From NCBI RefSeq assembly GCF_031846515.1, contig NZ_JAVRHO010000010.1, positions 62,001 through 126,000 on the forward strand: DNA of 64,000 bases, in the 5' to 3' direction. Below are positions 15,010 through 23,485 of the stretch, piece by piece. Each line of letters starts with the position of its first letter. The stretch's first letter is position 1. A program made the position numbers and the translations under genes. This DNA comes from Autumnicola lenta. GTDB lineage: Bacteria; Bacteroidota; Bacteroidia; Flavobacteriales; Flavobacteriaceae. Under the pieces are notes generated by a model that searched no databases, had not been told where the DNA came from, and was given only the letters and a program-made list of their open reading frames with translations.

Positions 15010-17196
15010 ATGTCAACCTTAAGATTTGAAGCTTTAAAACAAACATTTAACCGTACTACGGTTAAAATTGAAGAACCTGGTAGAAGGTCAGAAATTTTTG
15101 GAAGCAATGTTTTCGACCTGACAACCATGAAGCAGTTCCTTACCAAAGAAGCTCACAAAAGTGTGACTGATGCTATAAAAGACGGTTCTAAAATAGATCG
15201 TTCAGTAGCAGATCATATTGCTTCCGGAATGAAAGAATGGGCAATTAGTAAAGGTGCTACCCATTACACTCACTGGTTCCAGCCTCTAACAGGATCTACT
15301 GCAGAAAAGCATGATGCTTTTTTTGAAACTACCGGAGATGGATCGGCAATAGAGAAATTTGGTGGTGGAGCGCTTGTACAGCAGGAGCCTGATGCTTCCA
15401 GTTTTCCAAACGGTGGAATTAGAAATACCTTTGAAGCAAGAGGATATACCGCATGGGATCCAACTTCTCCGGCTTTTATCTGGGGAACTACCCTAAGTAT
15501 TCCTACAGTGTTTGTTTCCTATACAGGAGAAGCTTTAGATTATAAGACTCCTTTACTAAGGGCTTTGCAGGCTGTAGATCAGGCTGCAACTTCAGTAGTA
15601 AAATATTTTGATAAAAACGTAACTAAAGTAAACGCAACCCTTGGATGGGAGCAGGAATACTTTCTTATTGATTCTGCTTTAGCTGCTACACGTCCTGACC
15701 TTCAATTGGCAGGAAGAACATTACTTGGACATGCTCCGGCAAAAGGTCAGCAATTGGATGACCATTATTTTGGTTCTATCCCTTCCAGAGTATTGGCTTA
15801 TATTATGGATTTGGAAATCGAGTGCATGAAGCTGGGGATTCCGGTGAAGACAAGGCATAATGAGGTTGCTCCAAATCAGTTCGAGCTTGCTCCTATTTTT
15901 GAAGAGGCTAACCTTGCGGTAGATCATAACTCTCTTATCATGGATGTTATGGGTAAAGTAGCAGAGCGTCACAACTTTAAAGTAGTGATGCATGAAAAGC
16001 CTTTTGCAGGAATTAATGGAAGTGGTAAGCATAATAACTGGTCTTTAAGTACTGATACCGGAACAAATCTTTTGGCTCCCGGAAGTACGCCAATGAAGAA
16101 CCTTCAATTCCTTACTTTCTTCATCAATACTATTAAAGCAGTACATGATAATGAAGAGTTGCTGAGAGCTGCGATTGCAAGTGCATCAAATGACCATAGA
16201 CTGGGTGCTAACGAAGCTCCTCCTGCGATCATTTCAGCATTTATTGGTTCTCAACTTACAGCGGTTCTTGATGAACTTGAAAAAGTAACTGACGGGAAGT
16301 TATCTCCTCAGGAAAAAACCGAACTTAAATTAAACGTAGTAGGTAAAATTCCTGAAATTTTACTTGACAATACAGACAGGAACAGGACTTCTCCTTTTGC
16401 CTTTACAGGAAATAAATTTGAGTTTAGAGCTGTAGGGTCTTTGGCTAACTGTGCAAATCCAATGACGGTTTTGAATAGTATTATGGCTAAGCAGCTAATC
16501 GACTTTAAAACTGAAGTTGATAAGCTTATCAAGGATGAGAAAATGAAAAAAGATGATGCCATCTTTAATGTTCTTCGTGAATATATCAAGGAATCCAAAA
16601 AAATTCGTTTTGAAGGAGACGGTTATAGCGACGCATGGGAGAAAGAGGCAGAAAAGCGAGGTTTAAGTAATAACAAAAAGACACCACAGGCGCTTAAAGT
16701 TCAGATTGCAGAAAAAACTATCAAGCTTTACGAGGATCTTAAGGTAATGAACAGGGTGGAAGTTGAAGCCCGCCACGAGATTGAACTTGAAGAATATGCA
16801 ATGCGTATTCAGATTGAGGGAAGGATTCTTGGAGATATTGCCAGAAATCACATTATCCCGACAGCAATACGCTACCAAAACGTTCTTATTAAGAACGTGA
16901 GGGGAATAAAAGAAATTTACGAAGAACATTACAAGAAATATGCGTCTGAGCAATTGGGTATTATTGAAAGTATTTCTACTCACATTGCTGCTATTAACAG
17001 CAAAGTAGGGGAAATGATAGAAGCCCGTAAAGTAGCTAACAAAATGGAAGATGCTGAGGAAAAAGCACATTCTTATTGTGATGACGTTAGACCTTACTTT
17101 GATGAGATCAGATATCACTGTGATAAGCTTGAACTATTGGTGGATGACGAATTATGGCCATTAACGAAGTACAGAGAGTTGTTGTTTACAAGATAA
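15010..17196 (+). CDS. glnN: Glutamine synthetase type III
   Basis: 728-residue GSIII, the large glutamine synthetase typical of Bacteroidetes, making glutamine from glutamate, ammonia and ATP in the cytosol. Visible signatures include GWEQEYFLID (metal-binding glutamates, near residue 216), the NEVAPNQFELAPIF segment, HEKPFAGINGSGKHNNWS, and the GSIII block NRTSPFAFTGNKFEFRAVGS near 459. The C-terminal about 200 residues are helical and family specific. It is a single transcription unit closed by a strong terminator. It complements the glnK-amt operon at 40569-43419. Confidence 0.97.
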   Translation: MSTLRFEALKQTFNRTTVKIEEPGRRSEIFGSNVFDLTTMKQFLTKEAHKSVTDAIKDGSKIDRSVADHIASGMKEWAISKGATHYTHWFQPLTGSTAEKHDAFFETTGDGSAIEKFGGGALVQQEPDASSFPNGGIRNTFEARGYTAWDPTSPAFIWGTTLSIPTVFVSYTGEALDYKTPLLRALQAVDQAATSVVKYFDKNVTKVNATLGWEQEYFLIDSALAATRPDLQLAGRTLLGHAPAKGQQLDDHYFGSIPSRVLAYIMDLEIECMKLGIPVKTRHNEVAPNQFELAPIFEEANLAVDHNSLIMDVMGKVAERHNFKVVMHEKPFAGINGSGKHNNWSLSTDTGTNLLAPGSTPMKNLQFLTFFINTIKAVHDNEELLRAAIASASNDHRLGANEAPPAIISAFIGSQLTAVLDELEKVTDGKLSPQEKTELKLNVVGKIPEILLDNTDRNRTSPFAFTGNKFEFRAVGSLANCANPMTVLNSIMAKQLIDFKTEVDKLIKDEKMKKDDAIFNVLREYIKESKKIRFEGDGYSDAWEKEAEKRGLSNNKKTPQALKVQIAEKTIKLYEDLKVMNRVEVEARHEIELEEYAMRIQIEGRILGDIARNHIIPTAIRYQNVLIKNVRGIKEIYEEHYKKYASEQLGIIESISTHIAAINSKVGEMIEARKVANKMEDAEEKAHSYCDDVRPYFDEIRYHCDKLELLVDDELWPLTKYRELLFTR

Positions 17197-17218
17197 TTTG
17201 ATTTACATAAAATTTATA

Positions 17219-17256
17219 CAAGCCACGGAGCAATTTGCTCCGTGGCTTTCTTGTTT
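17219..17256 (+). terminator. Intrinsic terminator of glnN
   Basis: AGCCACGGAGCAA and TTGCTCCGTGGCT form a near-perfect hairpin with a minimal loop (17221-17246), followed by TTTCTTGTTTT. Confidence 0.9.
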
Positions 17257-17820
17257 TAGAAAGTTAGGTTTGCTGATAATAGTAAATAATTTCTGCTACT
17301 CGTTATAGCCTTTAAAATTCAGGATTTTCTTCCAGATTTTACAGAAGTGATGTTGCTTAAGTTCTTTAGGAATGGAATGAGTTTAAGCTGGTTATAAGGC
17401 TTATACTTCATCAATTTCTGGGGTAATATAGTAGAGGTTCGTCTTAAACGTTACCTTTGGAAATTAATTGAGCTGATTTGTGGGATTACGTACGAAAAAT
17501 CTTCTTTTTTGTAGGAAATAACCTTAAAAAGTTAGATGTTTACTCTAAAAGCTTTATCGACATCCTATATTTTATAAGGGATTTCTAAAATTACCTTAGT
17601 ATTTTAACAATTAATTTTGTCCTACATCGAAAATAGTTTTGGGCAAAGAAGCTTTTGCTTAGTTTAGCCTTGTGATTAAGAATCCCCACTACTTCTTGGT
17701 CATCATCCACCCCTAAGGATGTTTTTCGAATCAGAACCCCTAATTTCGGTTCGTTTAAAATTACTCCGCCCCATTTTTGAAATTGTAATCAATTAAATTA
17801 ACCATTAAATATTTCAAATT
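17257..17820. other. Long leader region upstream of the curli operon
   Basis: About 560 bases without a recognisable gene. TAGTTTTG at 17634-17641 matches TAnnTTTG and would give a 5' leader of about 180 bases; its TTTG partner at 17616 is only 14 bases away. The unusually long upstream region suits a regulated operon, but no specific operator can be named. Confidence 0.4.
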
Positions 17821-18612
17821 ATGAAAAAAGTAGTTTTAAGCGCAGCAGCGCTAATGATTGGAGCAATTGGGTTTGCTCAAACGCCACCAGCAGCAGGGTT
17901 GAAAGCAGCAACAGAAATTGCGGAAAGTAACAATGAAAGTTTTCTTACTCAAAGCGGACTAGACCATTACGCAATGGTTACACAAGTTGGTGATCATAAC
18001 CGCTCTGATGCAACGCAAAGCGGAGAAGGTAATTATTTCAAATTACGGCAGACAGGGGACAGGAATAATAGTATTCTTACCCAGAGCGGATCTAATACCT
18101 TTAGAAATAATGATGCGGAAGTGACGCAAATTGGAGATGACAACACCTCCAACGTAGAGCAGTCTGGGACATATAGTCGTGCTCGTGTATTTCAAAGGCC
18201 AACCGGTGCCGTTACTGCCCGTTTTAATGTAGCGGAAGTAGTACAGGTTGGTGATGGAGGAGCATATAACGAGGCGTTTGTGTCTCAATATATGGAAGAC
18301 AATTTTTCTCGTCAAGAACAAACAGGACAAGGTAATGATGCCTATGCAAGTCAACAAAGAAGTGGGAATGATTCATATCAGTACCAAACAGGAGACTTTA
18401 ACTCCGCTTCTGCTGTACAAGGAGCTGATCCTTATACTGCTATTGGAGGTAACCTATCTACTATTACACAAAATGGTAACTACGGCTATGCTCATCACAA
18501 CCAGCTTAATGGGAATAACAATCTTGCTGAAACAACTCAATCAAATGACTGGCAGCACTCTGTTATAGACCAGAGTGGAGACAGCCATAAAGCTTTTGTA
18601 ATTCAACAATAG
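17821..18612 (+). CDS. csgA: Curlin-repeat protein, probable major fibre subunit
   Basis: 263-residue secreted protein with a clean signal peptide (cleavage after MIGAIGFAQ). The mature part is built of curlin-type repeats in which strands such as ATQSGEGN, LRQTGDRN, VTQIGDDN and VVQVGDGG recur about every 20-23 residues, with regularly spaced Gln, Gly and Asn; about six to eight units can be counted. These form the beta-solenoid amyloid of curli. Being first in the operon, larger, and followed by a hairpin that would limit read-through, it is the likely major subunit. The csgA name is by position and repeat content; it could equally be called csgB-like. Confidence 0.82.
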   Translation: MKKVVLSAAALMIGAIGFAQTPPAAGLKAATEIAESNNESFLTQSGLDHYAMVTQVGDHNRSDATQSGEGNYFKLRQTGDRNNSILTQSGSNTFRNNDAEVTQIGDDNTSNVEQSGTYSRARVFQRPTGAVTARFNVAEVVQVGDGGAYNEAFVSQYMEDNFSRQEQTGQGNDAYASQQRSGNDSYQYQTGDFNSASAVQGADPYTAIGGNLSTITQNGNYGYAHHNQLNGNNNLAETTQSNDWQHSVIDQSGDSHKAFVIQQ

Positions 18613-18643
18613 AACTCTAAAAATAAGTCTTAAACAATTTAAT

Positions 18644-18674
18644 GGGGCAGTTAATGTATGACTGCCCCTTTCTT
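18644..18674 (+). terminator. Intercistronic hairpin between the curlin genes
   Basis: GGGGCAGT (18644-18651) pairs with ACTGCCCC (18661-18668) across a nine-base loop and is followed by TTTCTT. It lies between the first and second curlin genes, so it is probably a partial terminator or RNA-stabilising element giving more major subunit than downstream assembly proteins. Confidence 0.7.
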
Positions 18675-18688
18675 ACCAAAGTAAAATC

Positions 18689-19192
18689 ATGAAACTAAGG
18701 CTTTTATTTTCAGGTGTTTTTATTATAATAAACTGCCTTTCCTCCTTAGGGCAAGATATTGTAGTAGATGACATTAGCTCGGCTGATAAAAGAAACTCGA
18801 AAATAATTCGTGAAATCCAGGTACACGCAGAAAAAATAATATCACCTTTTGTTTCTAATAATATATATATTGCACAAGTTGGAGAAGGGAATTCATCCTA
18901 CGTTAACATGACAGCGGAAGATAGTAACCTGAATCTAAATCAGGAGGGAAGCTATAACACTATACATTTAGAGGCTCATGTAAGAAGTATGGAAGGAACG
19001 GTCACTCAAAACGGTAACAGCAATTTTGTTTTGAATTTAGCAAGTGATCCTAACCTAGACGTTCCAATAAACGTTAGACAAAATGGAAATAACCTTAACT
19101 TTGAGAGTTATGGTGTCAACTCAATTGGTAGTAAGTTGATGTTTCAAATGACAGGCGATGCTAATTCAATAATTGTTAGGAATTTCAACTAA
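18689..19192 (+). CDS. csgB: Curlin-repeat protein, probable nucleator/minor subunit
   Basis: 167-residue protein with an N-terminal signal peptide ending near SSLGQ. Between about residues 60 and 160 it has fewer and more diverged curlin units (IAQVGEGN, LNQEGSYN, VTQNGNSN, VRQNGNN, FQMTGDAN). Smaller size, irregular repeats and position after the main curlin gene fit a CsgB-like nucleator. Assignment between CsgA and CsgB roles is inference. Confidence 0.75.
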   Translation: MKLRLLFSGVFIIINCLSSLGQDIVVDDISSADKRNSKIIREIQVHAEKIISPFVSNNIYIAQVGEGNSSYVNMTAEDSNLNLNQEGSYNTIHLEAHVRSMEGTVTQNGNSNFVLNLASDPNLDVPINVRQNGNNLNFESYGVNSIGSKLMFQMTGDANSIIVRNFN

Positions 19193-19261
19193 TTTATTTA
19201 GAAAATAATTTAAATGAATACCGGTATTTTTCTACAGGTTTTTTTACCTAAGAAGTTTTAT

Positions 19262-20026
19262 ATGAAAAGTGAATTTATAAAATATATTGGGCGTTGGTTT
19301 CTTTTTCTAATTCTTTTATTTTTTTCTCTTCTGGTTTCTTCTCAAAACTTTAATTCAGAAGTAGAAGCAGCCATAAAAACTAACGATGCAAAGGATGATA
19401 TTCTTGAGATTATTGGTACGGCAACAAATAAAACGGAAGGCAACTTTAGTCTTAGGTACGAATTATCCGTCATTACTTCCAGTGGCAACAGTAACAATTC
19501 TTCTAAAAATTCCCAGTCGGGACGTTTTATTTTAGAGCCGTTTGAAACAAAGAACCTTTCCCAGACCTCTGTTTCTGTTGATCCCAGTGGAAAAACAATA
19601 ATTCTTTTACTTATTTATGATGAGGATGATAAATTATTGGGAACAGATAGAAGAGTTTATGGTTCTTCAGAAGAGAAAAAAGCTGAAGAAAGAAAATCCT
19701 ATCAAAAACCTAATGAAGGTATAGAACTGACGGGCATGGTTACTGAAAAGACCAAGACCAAACCAGGGAAAGATTTCTACGATTTTTTCTATCAGAAGTA
19801 CAGTTTAAGTCCAAATCAGGGAAATAAAATAATTGAAATTGATGAAATGATCAGTTTTGGTAGGACTACAAGAATAATGGTCAAAATAGACAACAAACTC
19901 GTTTATCAGTTTTTTGCAAGGCCAAAACTAGACTACTTAAAAGATCAGGCAGACCAGGCTTTAAAACAAGTGAACCGCCACTTCGAATACTTAAAAAACA
20001 GGAACGAAAGCCTCACGCGATATTAA
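19262..20026 (+). CDS. csgE: CsgE curli adaptor with N-terminal CsgH-like domain
   Basis: 254 residues from the ATG at 19262 (an in-frame ATG at 19214 would add 16 residues ahead of the signal sequence and is less likely). After a signal peptide ending near LLVSSQ, residues about 28-140 look like a CsgH-type Ig-fold domain: LRYELSVITSSG, a polar Ser/Asn stretch, SQSGRFILEPFETKNLSQ, then a strand pair ending in RRVYG. Residues about 160-254 are CsgE, recognised by ELTGMVTEKT, DFYDFFYQKY and KLVYQFFARPKLDYL. CsgE caps the CsgG pore and feeds in subunits; CsgH inhibits premature amyloid formation. A fusion would combine both. Confidence 0.8.
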   Translation: MKSEFIKYIGRWFLFLILLFFSLLVSSQNFNSEVEAAIKTNDAKDDILEIIGTATNKTEGNFSLRYELSVITSSGNSNNSSKNSQSGRFILEPFETKNLSQTSVSVDPSGKTIILLLIYDEDDKLLGTDRRVYGSSEEKKAEERKSYQKPNEGIELTGMVTEKTKTKPGKDFYDFFYQKYSLSPNQGNKIIEIDEMISFGRTTRIMVKIDNKLVYQFFARPKLDYLKDQADQALKQVNRHFEYLKNRNESLTRY

Positions 20027-20045
20027 CCCAAGTAAAATTTAACCT

Positions 20046-20453
20046 ATGAAGAACCTTTTACTTATTTTTTTTATTTCTATGGCCGGCTATTCCATGCAAT
20101 CCCAGCAGCTGGTTTATACTCCCGAAAACCCTGCTTTTGGTGGAAATCCCTATAATTCACAATGGTTATTGGCATCTGCACAGGCGCAAAATTCTTTTAA
20201 AGATCCTGCTGCAACTACAGGACGGCAGCAACAAACTGAACTTGAAAGATTTACATCAAGTCTTAATTCTCAATTATTAGGGCAGGTCTCCAGGAGCGCT
20301 TTTACAAGGCAGTTTGGACAAGACGGCTTAAATCCGGGAACTTATTCTTTTGGTAGTCTTGCCGTGGATATTTATCCTTCTGACGAAGGACTGGTTATTA
20401 ATATTTTAGATACAAACACAGGAGAACAGACCCAAATCGTGATCCCAAATTAA
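20046..20453 (+). CDS. csgF: Curli assembly protein CsgF
   Basis: 135-residue secreted protein. After a short signal peptide the mature N-terminus has the diagnostic CsgF segment VYTPENPAFGGNPYNSQWLL followed by SAQAQNSFKD, which in E. coli inserts into the CsgG pore and forms the second constriction. The C-terminal part is a small strand-rich domain. It lies 19 bases after csgE and 18 before csgG. Confidence 0.95.
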   Translation: MKNLLLIFFISMAGYSMQSQQLVYTPENPAFGGNPYNSQWLLASAQAQNSFKDPAATTGRQQQTELERFTSSLNSQLLGQVSRSAFTRQFGQDGLNPGTYSFGSLAVDIYPSDEGLVINILDTNTGEQTQIVIPN

Positions 20454-20471
20454 TCATAAACCTACTTATTT

Positions 20472-21860
20472 ATGAACTGTTACAAAATTCTAGGTGTAGT
20501 CCTGCTAACATCTGTGACTATATCCTGTGGAACTTATTTCAATCAGCCGGTTGATGTTGCAGAAGCCAGGATTGGCGAAACATCCAAAGTAACCGCGCGA
20601 TTAAAAACACTGCCCCTGCCGGAAGAACCTGTAGTAGTTGGAGTCTACAACTTCAGAGACTTAACCGGACAGTATAAAACTTCAGAAGTGGGGAGTACTT
20701 TTAGTACAGCAGTTACTCAAGGCGCTACCTCTATTCTCATAAAAGCACTTGAAGATTCCCGATGGTTTACGCCAATAGAACGGGAAAATATCGGCAATTT
20801 ATTAAATGAGCGAAACATAATAAGATCAACAAGGCAGGAGTATCAGGGATCCAATACCGATCAGCCGCAGGTTCCGCCGTTATTATATGCTGGTATTCTT
20901 CTGGAAGGTGGTATAGTTTCTTATGATACTAACATTATTACCGGAGGGATGGGAGCCCGTTATTTTGGTGTGGGAGGTAGTACACAGTATCGTCAGGACA
21001 GGATTACAATTTATCTGAGGGCAATTTCTACTTCCAGTGGGAAAATTCTTAAGAACATTTACATATCCAAGACTATTCTTTCACAGGCTTTAGATGTTAG
21101 TTTATATAAATATGTAAATTTTCAACGTTTACTGGAGGTGGAAACCGGTTTTACCAGGAATGAGCCTGTTCAATTGGCTGTAAAAGAAGCTATAGAAAAA
21201 GCCGTAGAGGGGCTTATAATTGAAGGGTTGCAGGATGATCTTTGGAATACAAAGGAGGAAGAAGAAGCTTCAGCTCAGTTAATAAGCGATTACGAGGCAG
21301 AAAAAAATGATGCAGACCTTACCGGCTTATATAATAGAAAATTTATTCAAAGGAATTATAATAATTCTTTTGGAGTGGCGCTTGGTACAGCGCTTATGCG
21401 TGGAGATTATTCAGGAGAAGAAGCTGGCGCTCACGTGAGAATTGACTATACAACCGGAATATCAAAATCTCTATTCCTAAACATTGGTGCAAGTGGTTTC
21501 CAGTTAAAGAATGAAAATGCGTTTTCCAGGAGATTACTGGGTCTCGATCTTAATGGTGGCTATCTGCTCCTGCCAAATGATAATTTATCACCTTACATTT
21601 TTGGAGGTCCGGGATTTATAATGGGATTGGAAGAGATACCTGAAGATCAGGAAAATATACATCTGAAGTTTCAGTATGGAATTGGCGCAGAGTATCTCTT
21701 GAATAGTAAACTGGGACTTAAACTTTTCGCTCAGCACAACCTGTCATTCGATGATGAAGTGGATTATATCATAAATGGGAAAAGAAATGACCAATTCTTC
21801 AATTTTGGAGTAGGAATCAACTTTTATCTGGGAAAATCAAGTCAGCCAAAGAACAATTAA
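20472..21860 (+). CDS. csgG: Curli secretion channel CsgG with C-terminal beta-barrel extension
   Basis: 462-residue outer membrane lipoprotein (signal peptide, lipobox ending in SCG at about residue 19). Residues about 20-260 are CsgG: VVVGVYNFRDLTGQYK, FSTAVTQGATSILIKALEDSRWF, IGNLLNERNIIR, GARYFGVGGSTQY and QRLLEVETGFTRNEPV all follow the E. coli order. At the pore constriction the phenylalanine is kept (STFSTAV), but the tyrosine and asparagine of the E. coli SNF segment are replaced. A further about 160 residues follow with alternating strands and terminal FNFGVGINFYLG, typical of an 8-strand OmpA/OMP_b-brl barrel absent from the 277-residue E. coli protein. Confidence 0.92.
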   Translation: MNCYKILGVVLLTSVTISCGTYFNQPVDVAEARIGETSKVTARLKTLPLPEEPVVVGVYNFRDLTGQYKTSEVGSTFSTAVTQGATSILIKALEDSRWFTPIERENIGNLLNERNIIRSTRQEYQGSNTDQPQVPPLLYAGILLEGGIVSYDTNIITGGMGARYFGVGGSTQYRQDRITIYLRAISTSSGKILKNIYISKTILSQALDVSLYKYVNFQRLLEVETGFTRNEPVQLAVKEAIEKAVEGLIIEGLQDDLWNTKEEEEASAQLISDYEAEKNDADLTGLYNRKFIQRNYNNSFGVALGTALMRGDYSGEEAGAHVRIDYTTGISKSLFLNIGASGFQLKNENAFSRRLLGLDLNGGYLLLPNDNLSPYIFGGPGFIMGLEEIPEDQENIHLKFQYGIGAEYLLNSKLGLKLFAQHNLSFDDEVDYIINGKRNDQFFNFGVGINFYLGKSSQPKNN

Positions 21861-21870
21861 AACTTAACCT

Positions 21871-23361
21871 ATGAAAAATATTAAATATTTATCGGCGCTA
21901 TGTGTACTGCTGTTGTTTGGCGCCTGCAGTGAAGATACTATAGATGCTTTGGGAAATGGTTCTATTACAGGAACTGTAGTGAATGAAGGCAGTAATGAAC
22001 CAATTAATAACGTTAGGATTTCAACCAACCCTGCATCTTCTACTGTGTTTACTGATGAAAACGGAGAATTTGTTTTAGAAAATATTTCTGAGGGAGATTA
22101 TTCTGTTGAAGCAAGAAAGGAAGGCCTACTTACCCGGTTTGAAGGAGCGACAGTCCGTCCTAATTCTGAAGTAAATGTGATTTTTGAACTTCAGCCGGAA
22201 TTTGCAAATAATCGCCGCCCGGAGGTGCCTCAACCATCCTCTCCGGTAGACAATGCTACAGATGTAGCTTTTCCGGTACAATTTGTTTGGAGTTCGGGAG
22301 ATCCTGACGGGGACGAACTGGTGTATGAGCTCGAATTGAGAAATAGCGTCAATGATGAGGTCCGGACTTTTTCAAATATTACAGATACTACTTATACTGT
22401 TAATGACCTTAATTACGGTTATAAGTACTTTTGGCAGGTGAAAGTTTCAGATATTGTTAATGATCCTGTCTTAAGTCCTGTTTACGCTTTCCAGACTTCC
22501 CAACTTTCAGGCAGATATTTATACATCAAAAATATAAATGGCAACAATGTTATTTTTTCTTCTAACGGAGAGAATGAGGTGCAGCTGACTTCTTCTGCCA
22601 AAAACAGTTTCAGGCCTAGAAGGAATAATGCCAGCAATAAAATTGCTTTTCTTAGAACAGTTGGCGGACGTACACAACTTTTTACTATGAACCCGGATGG
22701 TACTAACCAGTTCCAGGTAACATCAAATATCCCCGTTAATGGATATGATCTTGAAAGGATTGAATTCTCGTGGGCTAATGATGGAACCTCTCTGATGTAT
22801 CCCAATTTTGGAGATCTTTATCGGGTAAATGCAACGGGTGGAGGAACACAGAAAATTTACAGTACTTCTAATGGTAAATTTATTACAGCTGTAGACGTTA
22901 GTGAAGATAATAGTATAATTGCACTACTTACAAATGATCCTGACGGATACAATGGTTCGATCTTTACGATTTCTCCAGATGGACAATTTAAACAATCTGT
23001 TATTTCTGGTGTAGATGGAGCCCTGGGGGGGATTGATCTGGCTGTAGATAACCGTAACTTGCTTTTTACCCGTGATGTTTCAGAATATGAAAGCAGTACT
23101 AATCGTCAATTGGATACACGTATGTTTATCTATAATTTCTCAAGTGGGGAAATTATAAATATTAGTCAAAATAAACCTGAAGGAACCAATGATCTTGATC
23201 CAAGGTTTTCACCTAATGAAGCTAAAGTTATTTTTGTAAATACTTCTAATGACGGACTCTCACCAAGAAACATCTACACCAAAAGCATAGATGAAAATAA
23301 CGAGGAAAATGATACCAGAACTCAAATTGTTGAAAATGCGACAATGCCAGACTGGGAATAA
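21871..23361 (+). CDS. Curli-operon lipoprotein: carboxypeptidase-like, Fn3-like and beta-propeller domains
   Basis: 496-residue lipoprotein with lipobox LLFGAC. Order: a carboxypeptidase-regulatory-like domain (about 30-110: ITGTVVNEGSNEPINNVRIS, SVEARKEG), a fibronectin-III-like domain (about 115-205: PSSPVDNATDVAFPVQFVWS, YFWQVKVSD), then a TolB/WD40-like beta-propeller (about 210-496) with repeated blades such as LFTMNPDGTNQFQVTSN and IFTISPDGQF. It starts 10 bases after csgG and is the last gene before the terminator, so it is probably a surface partner of the curli machine. No such component exists in the E. coli operon. Confidence 0.8.
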   Translation: MKNIKYLSALCVLLLFGACSEDTIDALGNGSITGTVVNEGSNEPINNVRISTNPASSTVFTDENGEFVLENISEGDYSVEARKEGLLTRFEGATVRPNSEVNVIFELQPEFANNRRPEVPQPSSPVDNATDVAFPVQFVWSSGDPDGDELVYELELRNSVNDEVRTFSNITDTTYTVNDLNYGYKYFWQVKVSDIVNDPVLSPVYAFQTSQLSGRYLYIKNINGNNVIFSSNGENEVQLTSSAKNSFRPRRNNASNKIAFLRTVGGRTQLFTMNPDGTNQFQVTSNIPVNGYDLERIEFSWANDGTSLMYPNFGDLYRVNATGGGTQKIYSTSNGKFITAVDVSEDNSIIALLTNDPDGYNGSIFTISPDGQFKQSVISGVDGALGGIDLAVDNRNLLFTRDVSEYESSTNRQLDTRMFIYNFSSGEIINISQNKPEGTNDLDPRFSPNEAKVIFVNTSNDGLSPRNIYTKSIDENNEENDTRTQIVENATMPDWE

Positions 23362-23387
23362 GAATTAATTAACCAACTTTCGAAGTG

Positions 23388-23418
23388 GAAGCGGTAGTCT
23401 TACAAGGCTGCCGCTTTT
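23388..23418 (+). terminator. Terminator of the curli operon
   Basis: GAAGCGGTAG (23388-23397) pairs with CTGCCGCTTTT (23408-23418), including one G-U pair, across a 10-base loop, ending in T residues 27 bases past the lipoprotein stop. Confidence 0.75.
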
Positions 23419-23455
23419 GCTTCTATAAATCTTTCACGGGCAAAACTAAACTCCT

Positions 23456-23463
23456 TATCTTTG
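23456..23463 (+). promoter_or_regulatory. -7 element of the purM promoter
   Basis: TATCTTTG, exact TAnnTTTG, 22 bases before the purM ATG; TTTC at 23431-23434 is a weak -33 candidate. Confidence 0.5.
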
Positions 23464-23485
23464 AAGCTTAAATTCAGTTATATTC

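Noticed and set aside
17821..23361. csgC and csgD in the curli operon
   Set aside because: No protein resembling CsgC or the CsgD regulator was found; regulation is not explained by this window.
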